Below are positions 25,121 to 37,800 of a stretch of DNA of 64,000 nt, one piece after another. This DNA comes from Dryomyza anilis. Taxonomy: Eukaryota; Arthropoda; Insecta; Diptera; Dryomyzidae. The position numbers and the translations under genes are program-made. The DNA lies in the NCBI GenBank assembly GCA_951804985.1, contig OX638132.1, forward strand, positions 28,292,440-28,356,439, in the 5' to 3' direction. Each line of letters begins with the position of its first letter. The stretch's first letter is position 1. The notes beneath the pieces are model-generated. The model had not been told where the DNA came from. It saw nothing but the letters and a program-made list of their open reading frames with translations, and searched no databases.

Positions 25121-25396
25121 TTTACATTTATGAGCATATTTTATATTATATTATTAGGCCAATTATAAAAATTCAGTTCAAAATTTATTTAGAATTCGAA
25201 TTAAAAACGTTTATGTTTTCAACCCAACAAATTGTTCGTGTGTATAAAACGAATTCAATTAAATTTTTTGAGAATTCAGAACAAGTTATAAATTTTCGCA
25301 GTGTACAAAATTAAATTAACTTTCAGTGAACACCGCCAATGGCATTATGACATTTATACCAAGTATTTTTATTTGTATGTTGACTGCAGTCAGTCA

Positions 25397-25402
25397 CACG
25401 TG
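25397..25402 (+). promoter_or_regulatory. CACGTG E-box upstream of Surf6
   Basis: A canonical CACGTG lies 55 bases before the Surf6 ATG, probably close to the transcription start. Drosophila Myc/Max activates many ribosome biogenesis genes through E-boxes near the start site, which fits the product. Binding is inferred. Confidence 0.45.
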
Positions 25403-25457
25403 CTAGTTTTTGTACAACAATTTAATAAATTTATTTTAAAGACAATCAACAGCTACC

Positions 25458-26384
25458 ATGACCATACAACTGGACAAGAAGGGTTTGGTGAACCTGATGC
25501 GCACAGAAAATGAGCGCATCATGGATATGCTACTCACATTTAACGTGCCAGATTCGATCGAAGGTATGTTTTGAGTTTTCTATTCACCGCCACATATTAA
25601 ACACCTAATACCATTTCCAGACATGGACATCAACAATTACCTGCTGCAAAGCAGTAAAACTGCTGAAAAGAATGCAGGTTTATCAAAAAATCCAGTGCCT
25701 ATCGATGAACTGCAGGATCGCCTTAACACTATCAAAAATAAGATGAAAACCAAGAAGCTGCGGCCAACTTCGGAGCGCGCATTAAAAAAACGCGAAGCCA
25801 AAAAACTGAAGAAAAACAAAGAGTTCAAGAAAGTGCTTGTGTCCGCAGCGAAATCTATTAAGAACGAAAATTCAAAATTATCGAATGACACAGAAGAAAA
25901 CAAAAAGGACATCAAGCCGGTGGTGCCCAAGCCCGTCTTTAATGAGGAGGGTAAAATTGTGTTCTCAAAATTCGATTTTGCGGCACATCCTGGTGCTAAG
26001 GTGAAAAAGTCACATCAAAACCCACGTGAAATACTGAAGAAAATAAAGGATACTGATAAGAAAATTAAAGATCTTAAAGAACAGGGCGAAACAGAAAAGG
26101 CAGCTGAGATGAAGAATGAAATTGCCTGGCAGAAGGCATTTGACAAAGTCGAAGGCAAAAAGGTCAAAGATGATCCAAAGTTGCTGCTCAAATCAATGAA
26201 GAGACGCAAGGACGAGAAAAAGAAGTCAAAGAAACAGTGGGTGGACCGCAAGAAGAAGGTGGAATCTGGCATTGAGCAACGGCAGAAGAAGCGACAGGAA
26301 AACATAACGAAACGTATTACAGATACGAAAAATAAAAAACTAAAGAAAATGTCGAAGAAAGGAAGAGTCATTCCAGGGTTTTAG
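25458..26384 (+). CDS. Surf6: Surfeit locus protein 6 homologue
   Basis: Two exons, 25458-25563 and 25621-26384, joined by a 57-base GT-AG intron, give 289 aa. The protein is highly basic and Lys/Glu-rich. An N-terminal segment (MTIQLDKKGLVNLMRTEN) precedes a helical body, and the C-terminal half carries the SURF6 domain: AWQKAFDKVEGKKVKDDPKL, KKSKKQWVDRKKKVE, then RQKKRQENITKRI and GRVIPGF at the end. SURF6 proteins are nucleolar, bind nucleic acid and act in pre-rRNA processing and ribosome assembly; yeast Rrp14 is the homologue. Met1 is chosen because the frame is open to the donor and the joined protein is continuous. The gene is divergent from RhoGAP92B and has a CACGTG just upstream. 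Confidence 0.92.
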
Positions 26385-26391
26385 AGTGACA

Positions 26392-26397
26392 AATAAA
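26392..26397 (+). terminator. Surf6 polyadenylation signal
   Basis: AATAAA lies 8 bases after the stop codon, giving a very short predicted 3' UTR. Confidence 0.6.
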
Positions 26398-27164
26398 TAT
26401 TGAAAAACCAAAATATCCTTATCATGCGCATTATTATTTGCAGGTTATTCTGTCAATGATTTTTAACCATTTTCGAATGAAATGTGTATCCAACTACGCA
26501 AAAACGTAGAAGTAGCTGAATTTTCAAATATTAGTTTGAAATAAGAGTTATATTTCCGAACATTTCTGATCTATGCAGTACAAACTTGTATCAAATGTAT
26601 TTTTCTGTTAATTTTAAAATACATAAATTGGCTCATGATGAAATCATACAGGTGAAGTAAGCGTTGAGACAAAAAAATATATATTTTCAAAACAAAATCA
26701 AATATTCAGTCATGTTTGATGATTCAAAATATCTCAAAAATTTGTTGAAATTGAAAATTAAAGATGTGATTTTAAGACATCTTCCCAATGAATACGCCAC
26801 AACTGTACTGTCCCTTATAATGAAATAGTCAATAAACGTCCATTTACTTCAAGATTGTCATAAATCCAAAAACGCGATTATGCAGAAAACGCGTTTACAG
26901 TTTCCAATTGACTCCAACCTTGCAAAAAAAAAAGAGTACCATGACTTGCAATCCCGCGATTCCAAAATTTCGAGATACGGAATAAAATCAGTACCGAAAA
27001 GAAATTCTACTATTTCCAATAAAAAATAACATGAATATAAATGAGAACTATTAAATTTGAAATTTGCATCCGTTAGCATAGTTTCATTATTTTTTAATAG
27101 ATCTTGATTATAAAAGTTTGTTATCATGTAAGAACAGAACTGTTGATATTTTTCACATAGCTGT

Positions 27165-27625
27165 ATTAAACTTTTTTTTTTTGTTACTTGTAATAAAAAT
27201 TTCAATAATTCGGCATTTTTGCATTTTTTTCCTTTTTTTTTTTTTGGTTTTGTATGTTGCTATTTTTTTGCGTTTTTGGTTATGGTGTTTTTGCGATTTG
27301 TTTTGCGCTTCTGTTTATTTGCTTTTGTTTTGTGGGTTAATTTTTTTTTATGTTTTTATTTTGTTTTTGTATTTTTTCTTTTTATTTTTTAAATTTGGTT
27401 TTTTGTTTTCTACCTTTGTTTTCGCTTTATTTGTGTGTTGCTTGTTATTGCTTTTGTTTTTCTGCTTTTGTTCTTTGCATATGCATTTGTTTTTGTTTTT
27501 CCATCTGTTTTTTGTCTTTTATATTGCTGTTATTTTTGTGTAATTGTTTTATTTTTGTGCTTGTAACTTTGTTTTTGTGTTTTAGCATTTGTATTTTTTT
27601 TTTGTATTTCAGTTTTCTATTTTAT
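27165..27625 (+). repeat. T-rich low-complexity tract
   Basis: About 460 bases consist almost only of T runs broken by single G, A or C, with frequent TTTTTG and GTTTTTG. Long open frames here reflect composition (Phe/Leu/Cys). They are not genes. Confidence 0.85.
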
Positions 27626-27654
27626 CTTCTCTCCCAAGTCCCAAGTAATAACGC

Positions 27655-27835
27655 GTTGAAAGTTTAGGTTGTATGGGAGACGCCACGCCCCGTTGTCCAA
27701 TCCCCCCATATATAGCCTATGTCATACTCCGGACTCTATAGTAGCCTGGTGCAAAGTTTTAGTAAATCGGTTCAGCGGTTTAGACGTGATGCTGGAACAA
27801 ACAGACATACGGATGTTAAAGTCATAGTTTATGTA
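27655..27835 (-). mobile_element. Helitron-like fragment
   Basis: It is the reverse complement of the 5' part of the element at 61388-62351: GGGAGACGCCACGCCCC, ATATATAGCCTATG, GGTTCAGCGGTTTAGACG and GCTGGAACAAACAGAC all match. Neither terminus is present. Confidence 0.7.
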
Positions 27836-27839
27836 ATAT

Positions 27840-28440
27840 GACTTAATTTAATGTTATATATTTCTTTATTTATTAATTTATGTATTTATTCATTCATTTA
27901 CTCATTAACTATTGTAAGAAATAAAATAGGCCAGCAATATTAATACAAAACGTTTTAAGCAAAATATAGTTGGTAAAACTATGTTCAACTGTGTAATTTC
28001 TAACCGTTTACGAGTTGAACGTACCCCAAGACTTTTTTTTTATTTAACCATGACATATCCAACCTCCTTTCAAGTAATAACTTACTCAACAAACTACGAT
28101 TTAAAACTCAAATATATCGAGAAAAATCCAATATTATTTTCGGCTTTAAAAAATCCACAAATTTCTTACGCTAAATTTTAGCTTCACCACGAGCCCACTG
28201 TGCGCACAGCTGTTCTTGTTAGTTGGTGTGTGAGAGAGTTACACAGAAACTGACACTTTGCTGCAACTCACTAAACGTACCACGCGACACCACCACAAAT
28301 GTCATTTGCGGATTTTTTGACTTTTCATTTTTTAGTTGAGGAGGAATCATGAACTTGACAACATAATAAAAAAAACGAAAGGTGGACAAAATTTTATATT
28401 AGCAAAGACATTTTTAACTGCGTCGTTAAAGTAACAAACA
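27840..28440. other. Spacer upstream of ClpX
   Basis: It is AT-rich up to about 28180, then more balanced in composition to the ClpX 5' UTR. I see no gene. The last 250 bases probably hold the ClpX promoter region. Confidence 0.4.
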
Positions 28441-28459
28441 AATTGTAATATTAAAAATT

Positions 28460-28467
28460 TATCGATA
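28460..28467 (+). promoter_or_regulatory. DRE (TATCGATA) in the ClpX promoter
   Basis: An exact TATCGATA palindrome lies 127 bases before the ClpX start codon. This is the DNA replication-related element bound by DREF, a core promoter motif of Drosophila housekeeping genes. It supports a TATA-less start near 28480-28510 and independently supports exon 1 at 28595. Confidence 0.6.
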
Positions 28468-28594
28468 CTTCAAGACAGCAAACAGCACCAGCAAGTGGAA
28501 AAAGAACAATTGCAACAAATTTACGCAACGAAAAACTAAAAAAAAAACAGTCGCGCAGCGGCACAGAATAAAAACGAGAAAACTCCTAGTAACT

Positions 28595-31500
28595 ATGAGT
28601 GTTGTGCGTCATTTTGTAGTCCTGTCGCAGTTGCCGAAGCTAGGAGCAAACTATTGCTGGCTCAGAGGTAAGTTAGCCAAGACGCACTGCAGTCGAAAGC
28701 AGCAGAAACGAAAGATCCCAGAACAAACTAGAACAGCAGCCACTGCACGTAATCGAAGCAGCAGGAGTAAAAAAAGTTCTTTCACCCCCCAAATCCAGCA
28801 AAAATAGAAACAATATAAACACGAAAAAAAAACATTTTTGTTGCTGTTATACATGCATTTTCATTGTTGCCCGCTGGTGGGACATTCATTTGCCTAACCA
28901 TTCACGTCGTCCATTCCGTCCGTCTGTCCGTCCGTCTGTCCGTCCGTCTGCTTTGTCGTTCAACGACGCAGCAAGCGCCTGCAATACAAACTGTTGTCTG
29001 CTTGACACTCTATATGTGGTCATGTATTTGTATGTATCTCTGTATCTGCACTTGTTTGTCGCATTCATTGGGTTGCTGTTGCCGTTTTTTTATTTTTCGT
29101 TGTGGCTAAAAAGCAAAATAGAAAAAACAATAACAATGGCAGCAACAATATTTGTTATCATAACTTTATTTGTTTCGTTTGCATTTTTGCCTCAATTGTT
29201 TTCTCGTTGTTTTCCGAGTTATTTATATCTTCCATCAAATGTTTGTTTCTTAATTACGTTGCTTAATCAACCAACGTATTTTCAGTTTATATGATTTGCT
29301 TTTTCTACGTGACGTCGACCTCAAGACGTTGCTGCCAGTAGCCGCTCAGCGCTACGGCCGAAGGTCAATCAATCGCAAACGTAACTAGCGATTCAGTTTT
29401 AAATTTTTGCCCAACATTGCTTCCGCGCCGAGTAAACGCAACCTTGCTCAAGCCAACTTCAATGCATTCGTATTTGTATTTGGTTTGTATTTCATTTATT
29501 GCGAAATGTTTGAAATATTTTGTAATCAAAATTAATCATATAAAGTGATTAAAGTTGCAAACAAAATTATATATAAGCTAATGATATTTTAACTGTCAAA
29601 TCGGCAGGTTGCAACGACGTAGAATACCTTTTAGGCTCTTTTTACTCTACAACATTTTGTTGTAAGGTGTTGAAACAACATTTTCTTGAAACTTTAGGTG
29701 TTCAGGGAGATCTTTTGCTGCCCTAGTTCAGTGTTGCCACTTCAAAATTAACATTATTGGTAGATTGGGCAAACAATAGTGGTAGATTTCACAAAATAAT
29801 GGTAGATTTTTATTATTTGCAAATTCGTAGTTTTTTTATATATTCTTCATAATTAAATGAATAAAAAGGCTTTTATTATATTTTTGAAACGATTCCATGT
29901 ATTATCAAACATAGGCCCGTTTGCAAACTTTTAACTATGAGTTAAAATTAATCAATGGATATCGGTTATTTAACACTTAAATGCCCACTTTTGAGTGTTT
30001 TATAAGCACAAAAAAAAATATATTAAATGTTTCTTTTTTTAAGACTGTTTTCGAAGATATCCAAAATATTACACATAAAAGATTTATATTGAGGAGTTAT
30101 TTAGGAGAATGAACTCATAAAAGTTATTCATGAACGCTTTAGAAGTCCTCTTAAATTAAACATATAAAAGCAAATTTAAGAGTATTTTAGGGTAATCAGA
30201 ATAGAGTGTCAAAAATGTATTTTATTAATGCTGACTTTAGGTGCCTTCTGTTTAAAAACATCGTTTTGAATTTGAAATCAAATACAAATTCAATTTATTA
30301 GGACTCATTATTAGGACTCAGAAAAACATGAACATGTACGACTCTTAATATATTTTTGAAGAGGAGAAACCTACGAAAATTATGGGTTGAACTCTACTTT
30401 ATAGGTCCGGTCGAAATTCACAAAAAAAAAATATTGTCGCGACTTTCTGTATATGGGAGAGTAACAACAAAATTTGTTTTTTTGCCCTGGAACCGATCAA
30501 AAATCGAAAACCGACCGAAGTCATAAACGGTTTTTGAATTATAACGAAGTGGGCGGGGCAACCAAAAAAAATTGCCACACGATGCATAAACCAGGGCTGA
30601 AAATTAAAAAAAAAGTGACCTCAAGGTCACGGGTACCCCTTCAAACTCAAATTTCAGGAAAAGGGGACTGGCAAACCGAAAATAATAAAATATTGAAAAT
30701 CCCTTACAATCACATAAATAATACTGCCTCCGAAATTTATTTGCCAACAAAAAAAATTCTAGAACCAAAAAAAAGTCGACTGAATAAAAAAAAAAAAAAT
30801 TTTCGAAAAAATCGCGCGATATAAAAAAAATATTAAAAATTATAAAAAAAAAAACGCTTATTAAAACTGAATATGAAACAAAAAACTGGTTTATTGTGTG
30901 ACCATTTTTTTTCCCGCTCACTTCGTTATAATTCAAAAACTTATGACTTCGGTCGGTTTTCGATTTCTGAGCAGTTCCAAGGGTGTCTGACCCTTTTAAG
31001 GGTCATGGCAATTTTTTTTTTTTTGAAACCGGCCCTATAAAGTAAAATTCTACCAAATTTAGTATTGTGATGTCAAAAAAGTCTCAAAAATATTAATTGT
31101 TTAAACTAAAATTAGGGATGCCCAACTCGCCTGCACGCGGCTGACTGCACGGGCAATCGAGGGGTATCTACGGGCAGAAGTGAGCGGGGATTGTAACGCA
31201 GAAATGAGCGGGCGATTTTAGTGTTGCATTTTTAGAAATTCCGGAAAATTTAAATGTCTATTTTAGAATTTAATTATTTGAGATTGGTTTTAACGGACCC
31301 ATTTATATTGCTTATTAAAATAAATTACTAAAATATAAAAATTTTATCATTTTAAATAATTATAATTTTTTTTTTTCTAATATTAATATAATTTTCGCAT
31401 GCAAAAACAAAATTTAATTATTTGTTATTATTTTGTAAAATGTTTTGGAAAATAAAATGTGTGTCTAAAGTGATTAAAATCTCAAACTTAACTAAATTCT

Positions 31501-31810
31501 AAAATAATTATTTATTTCACATTTCTGCCATATTTTACTTAAGAAATTATGCAACACTGAAGAGAGTGAGAGTGCGGTGAAGGTACGGTGTAACAAAGTA
31601 AAACAAAACCTGACAAAAAAGAATTCGTGGTTTTGGAAAATAATAAATAGAATTTTCCAAAAATACTGTATTTTGTGAAAATTTATAACTTTTAATAATA
31701 CCAATGTTATATGTTCTTATTCTGTTCATAAAACAAGACAAATGGATAAAAAATGATATTGCAAAAGTGTCAAGCAAATTATTAATTGAGGTTTTTTAAT
31801 TAACAATATT

Positions 31811-31893
<83 letters not shown>

Positions 31894-34800
31894 CTAGCTG
31901 GACCCATGCACAGCTACGCCCTTGCTATGTTCTATAATTGCAAAACTAAATCGTTTATGTGGTTACATTTACGACCATTTTTCCCTTTTTTGGTGGAAAG
32001 TAATAACTTAAAAAACTGATAAATCCTATTAAAATTATGTTATAAATAAATAATCCAAAAAAAAATCAAAAAATCCAGTGGAGTTGAATTTAAAAAAAAA
32101 ATCGGATTTTTGCCAGCACTGATTCTACGTGACGATTACAATGTTTAATATTATCTAAAGGTGTAATCTAATCTAAGGTTAAGAGTTATAGCAATTTTAA
32201 AATGCCACACCCCTTTGTACAATTTCGCGCACATACTACGGGATGATGTTTTATTGATCCCTTGCTTCGATTTTTAAAACTCTGCTTTTAGTAGGTAAAA
32301 GTTATAGCAATTTTAAGATTTTGGTTATATGGAAGGTGTCACGCCCCTTTATCCAATCCCATCCACATTCTACGTGACGATTCTACTTTTTTATAAGAAC
32401 CTTTGTTTTCATTTTTATAACTCATAGGTGGTCATAGGAGAATTTTGAAAGTTATGATTATATGGGAGGTGCCACGCCCTTTTATACATTTAGCAAAAAG
32501 ATAAATAACAATATACATTACTGAGCCAAATTTCATTACTGTGGGTATCTGAATTACACAGATATTGAATTAAAAGTTCAGTTTTTCCACGCCCATTTTT
32601 GTACCTTAGAAGTCAAATTTCCAAAAATCGCTTCGTAGTGAGCGATTACGTCGGGAAATGAACACCCTGTAAAATTTCAAGTTCCTAGGGTTAAATTTAC
32701 ATTTTTTCTATTTTCCGGCTTTTCCTTGTGGTTTTTCCAACTTTCTTTTCTGCTAAACCACTCTTACAATGACACGAACAAAATACAAAAAGAATCAGGA
32801 AAATTTTTTGGCTCGTTCTCCCGTGATGCTCTGGCACACACAGGACATTTTATTTTTATATATATAGATATATATATAATGAAATGTCCTGTGTGTACCA
32901 GAGCATCACGAGAGAACGAACGGATTTGCCTAATTCCTTTTGTATTTTGTTCGTGTCAAATCAAGTGTGGTTTAGAAAAAAAATATCTAAATTTGACCCT
33001 AGGACTTGAGCAGGGTGTTCATCTCTTGACGTATGTGTTCACTACGAAGGGATTTTTTGAAATTCGCCTCCTAAGGTACACAAATGGGCGTGGCAAAATT
33101 GAAATTTTAATTAAAAAATCGGTGTAATTAAGATAAGCACAGTCAGGAAATTTGACTCAGTGACGTATATCGTAGTTCTTTATGTTTTTTACAAATGTGA
33201 GCGGAATTGGACAAAAGGACGTGTCCCTTTCCGTATGACTAAAACTATAAAAAATGTTGTAACTCCTGACTTACTAAGGTTAGAGTTATATAAATCGAAA
33301 CTAAGGTTTATATTACAACCTCTAATCGTCACGTAAAATGTGAGCAGGATTGGATTAAAGGGCGTGGCACCTCCCATATAGTCAAAACTTTAAACTTGCT
33401 ATAACTTCTGACATACTAAGAGTTGAGTTATAATAATGAAAACAAATGTTCATATTTAAAACTCCAATCGTCACGTAGAATATGCACAACCGGGCCTGGC
33501 ATCTCTCATATAACCAAAAATTTCTAAGAGCAGAGTTGTACAAATCGAAACGAAGGATCATTTTAAAATGTTTAATAGTAAAGTAGAATCTAAGCGGTAT
33601 TGGAAAAATGGGCATGGAACTACGTTCCATGTGGGCAGGAAAAATAGTAACTTGCACTAAAAAGGGAAAAAGGGCCGTAAATGTATCCACACTTTATAAA
33701 CGATATAGTTTTGCAAGTACAAAAACATAGCACGGGCGCAGCTGTGCACGGGTCCAGCTAGTTATACTATACATTAATCGTCCTTATATAAAGTATACAA
33801 TAATAAATAACATTATAAATATTTAAATCATACTTAAAATACTATGTTCCACTGTGTACAGTCGACTTCAATTCTACGCATGCAAACCCAGTACGAAATA
33901 TAAATAGTTGACCATTTCTTAAATTGACTTTATTGTTATACATTTAATTAAACAACTCATGATTTACACATATCTAATACCGCGGTAGCTCAGTGGTTAG
34001 TGCGTTGGACTGCGAGCCGAAAGGCCCCCCCGGTTCAAGCCTGGACTGGGGCTAACAACATCTTTTCATAGAAACATTTTTCTATACCGCGCTACCTCTC
34101 GGCAGTAAATGGCAAACCTACGAGAGTAAAACATTGCCTATGAAAAGCTCTCACCCGTCGTTCGGATTCGGCAATAAACTGTAGGTCCCACCACTTTGAG
34201 TACAAATATAACACGCACAGCTCAAACTGGTAAGAGGCATAAGTTCTCTTAGGACTGTAGCGCCAAACTATTATTATTATTTATTTTATAAGGTTTCTCA
34301 TAGACCGAAAACGAAAATTTTCAAAAATAAAGGTTTACGCAGACGTTTCTTTTGACCAATGACGTTTCCATTGACCATTTTTTACTTTTCCCGATATACA
34401 GTGGTACAAAGTTCCAAGAAAAATTTTATATCAATTTAAACTTCTAAAGTTCAAAATTAATGTTCTTAAAAAAGACCCGTTTTAAAATATTTTTCCCAAA
34501 TTTCTAGATGGTATTGTGACGACATCACATTTAAAAAAAACATTTTTCATAATTTTATTAATTTTTTGTCTACAGAAAAATTTGTAACAATTCATAAATC
34601 TGTTTGTATAGCTAATTTCGAAAATGTAGTCAGTTTTATCAAAAGGCCTAGTATAGAAGATTGGCTCTATAAATAAAAATTATAAATCATTTTTAAGCAA
34701 GTATTAATATCAGGGTTGGTCGAGATTGTCTACAAATGTAGATTACACGATTGTCTACATGTAGACAATTGCATGTAGACAATCTCTAATATACATGTAG

Positions 34801-37800
34801 ACAATGTATACTATGTAGACACTGTATACAATTCATAAATATTTGTATTTTGTAGTGATTTATATTGAGTAGAAACTTTAGAAACATTCAGTAATTTGTT
34901 ACCATATAGTAACAGCTTTTCAAAGACATTTTTAAATACTCCTTGCTATAATATTTCGACAGAAATAAGTTAACTGATACTTTATGATATATGTTATGTG
35001 TTGCTAAGTAAATTTAGTTAATAAAGAGATATACTTATGAACTGTTAGGTGATATTTTGGGCAAAATAAGAAAAATAGCATATTCAGGTGTTAAGCCATT
35101 TTTAGTATTTCTTATATTTAAAATAAAGGGTTTTTTAATAAGAGCGCTACAAAAGTTTTTTTCAAGGGTTTTTCAACAGGGACGCTACCAAAGTAGAGCG
35201 AAAGGGACAGCAAACGACGCCATATTTCTTGCCATTTCATGATGGAAAGATATACGAGCCATTTATTAAAATTTACTACCGAAATTCAAATTCGTATATC
35301 TTTCCATTATGAAATGGCAAACCTTACTGAAGAGAAATGTCAAAAGAGCGGCAAGAAATATGGCGTCGTTTGCTGTTCCTGTCGCTCTACTTTTGTAGCG
35401 TCCCTGTTGAAAAACCCTTTATATGGTAAAATGTACTTGAGTATTTATTTTTTCTTTAATAATAGTGTATTCAGTGTCGAATGGATTAATTTGAAATTTT
35501 GATTAAAAATTAAACGATTTAAAACAATATAATAAAATAATATAATAATAAAAAAATAATAATAATAAAAATATAATGTATTTTATTATTCACCTTAATC
35601 AAAATAAACAATTTTATGCATAGATCCAAGACTCATAATAGTAACATTATAATTATTATTTTTAATATGTGCATTTTTTGAAAAAGGAACTTACATATTG
35701 AACAAAATTGAATTAAATTAGGTCAGTATATACAATTGTATACATAGTCTACACAATTGTATACATAGTCAACGTATTTGTCTACATAGTCTACACATTG
35801 TCTACACACCAATGTAGACAATCCCGAATACACTAAATTACCCAACCATGATTAATATCATAAATAATTAAAATACAATACATATTTGGTTCATTTAAAA
35901 GAAGAATAACATAAATTTCTTCACGTATTTTTGTATTCCTATATTTTACATAAGGTTACTAAGGGCCGTTTACACAATATTCAGTTAAGTGTTTCAATTC
36001 CATATATTCTATGAGTAACTGTCAGTTAAAGTAGCAGTTAGTGCTTAACCGAAGATGGTGAAAACGGTCCTAAGTTTAATTATTATGTTTAATTTTAAAT
36101 CAATTTTGAATGTTATAAAAATATGAATATATTATGAATATACAACATTACGGAGATAGCAATATCCAGATAGAAACTGTAGAATATATGGAACTTCCAA
36201 AGTAACCCGGTTTTAAAGTATTAAATTCGTCTACACCTTTTTTTTTTAATTAAAATAGAGAACTTTTTATTTGAAATTGGAAAAATTCCGAATTAAATTG
36301 AGATTTTCCGTATGAAATTGAGAAAAATTCTAAATTAAATTGAGTTTTTTCATTTTAAATCGGGAAAATTCCAAATTCCAAATGAAATTGTGATTTTTTA
36401 TTTGAAATTGGGAAAATTCCAAATAAAATTGAGAAAATTCCTACTGAAATTGAGATTTTCCCATGTGAAATTGGGAAAATTCCAAATAAAATTGAGATAT
36501 TCCATTTAAAATTGAGAAAATTCCAAATTAAATTGATATTTTTCATTTGATATTGAGAAAATTCCAAATGAAATTATGATTTTCCAAGTGAAATTGAGAA
36601 AATACCTAATGAAATTGGGGTATTCCATTTGAAATTGAGAAAATTCCAAATGAAATTGAGATTTTTCATATGAAATTGAGAAAATAACAAATGAAATTGA
36701 GATATTCCATTTAAAATTGAGAAAATTCCAAATTAAATTCAGATTTTGCATTTGAAATTGGTAAAATTCCAAATGAAATTGAGATTTTCCATATGAAATT
36801 GAGAAAATTCCTATTGAAATTGTGATTTTGCTTATGAAATTGAGAAAATACCAAATTAAATTGAGATTTGAAATCAAGAATTTGTAAAAGATATTGACAT
36901 TTTCCTTTTGAAATTTGGAACAAATCAAAATGGGACAACAAAGAAATTAATATTTTTCATTGGAAATTTAATATTTTTATTATATTACGCCGTATATAAA
37001 ACATTTAATAATATAGAAACCAAATAGGAAACGGTGAAATCTTAATTTCATTTGGAATTTTCTCAATTTTAAATGAAAAATTCTCAATTTCAAATGGAAA
37101 AATCTCAGTTTCTAATAGAAAAGATTTTATAGATTTTATTACATTTGAAATGTCGCATGTCAAAATATCGCGATAATAAAACACCTGCCGCACCTCCTAC
37201 GTTATCTGATCCGCTTTGTAAATTACAGCTCAATGCATAGTATAAAAAATATGAATAGTGTACGAAAGCAAGTCAATTGTGTACGCAGATACCGATAACA
37301 ATAGGTACATGAAACTTGTTAAAATTAACGAGAACACATGCTTTGTATATAAGATCGATAACGCATGCAGCGCTTAACTGCTGTTCGACGTTTGTTTACG
37401 CTGCAGTTCCAGCTGTGCGATGAGGCGATTGCGATGTGCGTATTTTTTGTTAATTGAGCCAACAGCTGATGTAGTTTAAATCGCTTATTCAATACTGTTT
37501 ACTTCATATTCGACAGGTCTATATTGCGCCAGTGTTGCACCAACTAAATGTGAAACTGCCTATCAAACACGTTGCCTACATCAGACGTTTAGTCTTAACA
37601 AAAGCAGTACTGGCGGTGCCTCCACAACAGGTGACGGCGGCAAGGGCACTGGCAGCGGCAGCAATGTAGGCGCCGGCAGCAGTGGCGGAAATGCGGCGTC
37701 CGGCAGTGGTGGTGGTGGTGGTGGTGACAAAGAGCCGCCCAGCGACAAAAACGTGCTGTCCTGTCCGAAATGTGGCAGTCCCTGCACACAGGTGGAGACC

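Noticed and set aside
27118..27667. Phe/Leu/Cys-rich membrane proteins
   Set aside because: These frames are translations of a T-rich low-complexity tract without any motif.
33979..34052. tRNA gene
   Set aside because: A and B boxes are present but no acceptor stem forms, and the sequence continues into a body shared with several dispersed copies. It is a SINE head.
35239..35502. Short Cys-containing protein ([17 protein letters not shown])
   Set aside because: It is a reading of the palindromic MITE. Similar peptides appear from both strands of each copy because the DNA is self-complementary.
36355..36941. Repetitive protein with a 14-residue period
   Set aside because: The open frames follow from a 42-bp tandem DNA repeat in an intron; overlapping frames are equally open.
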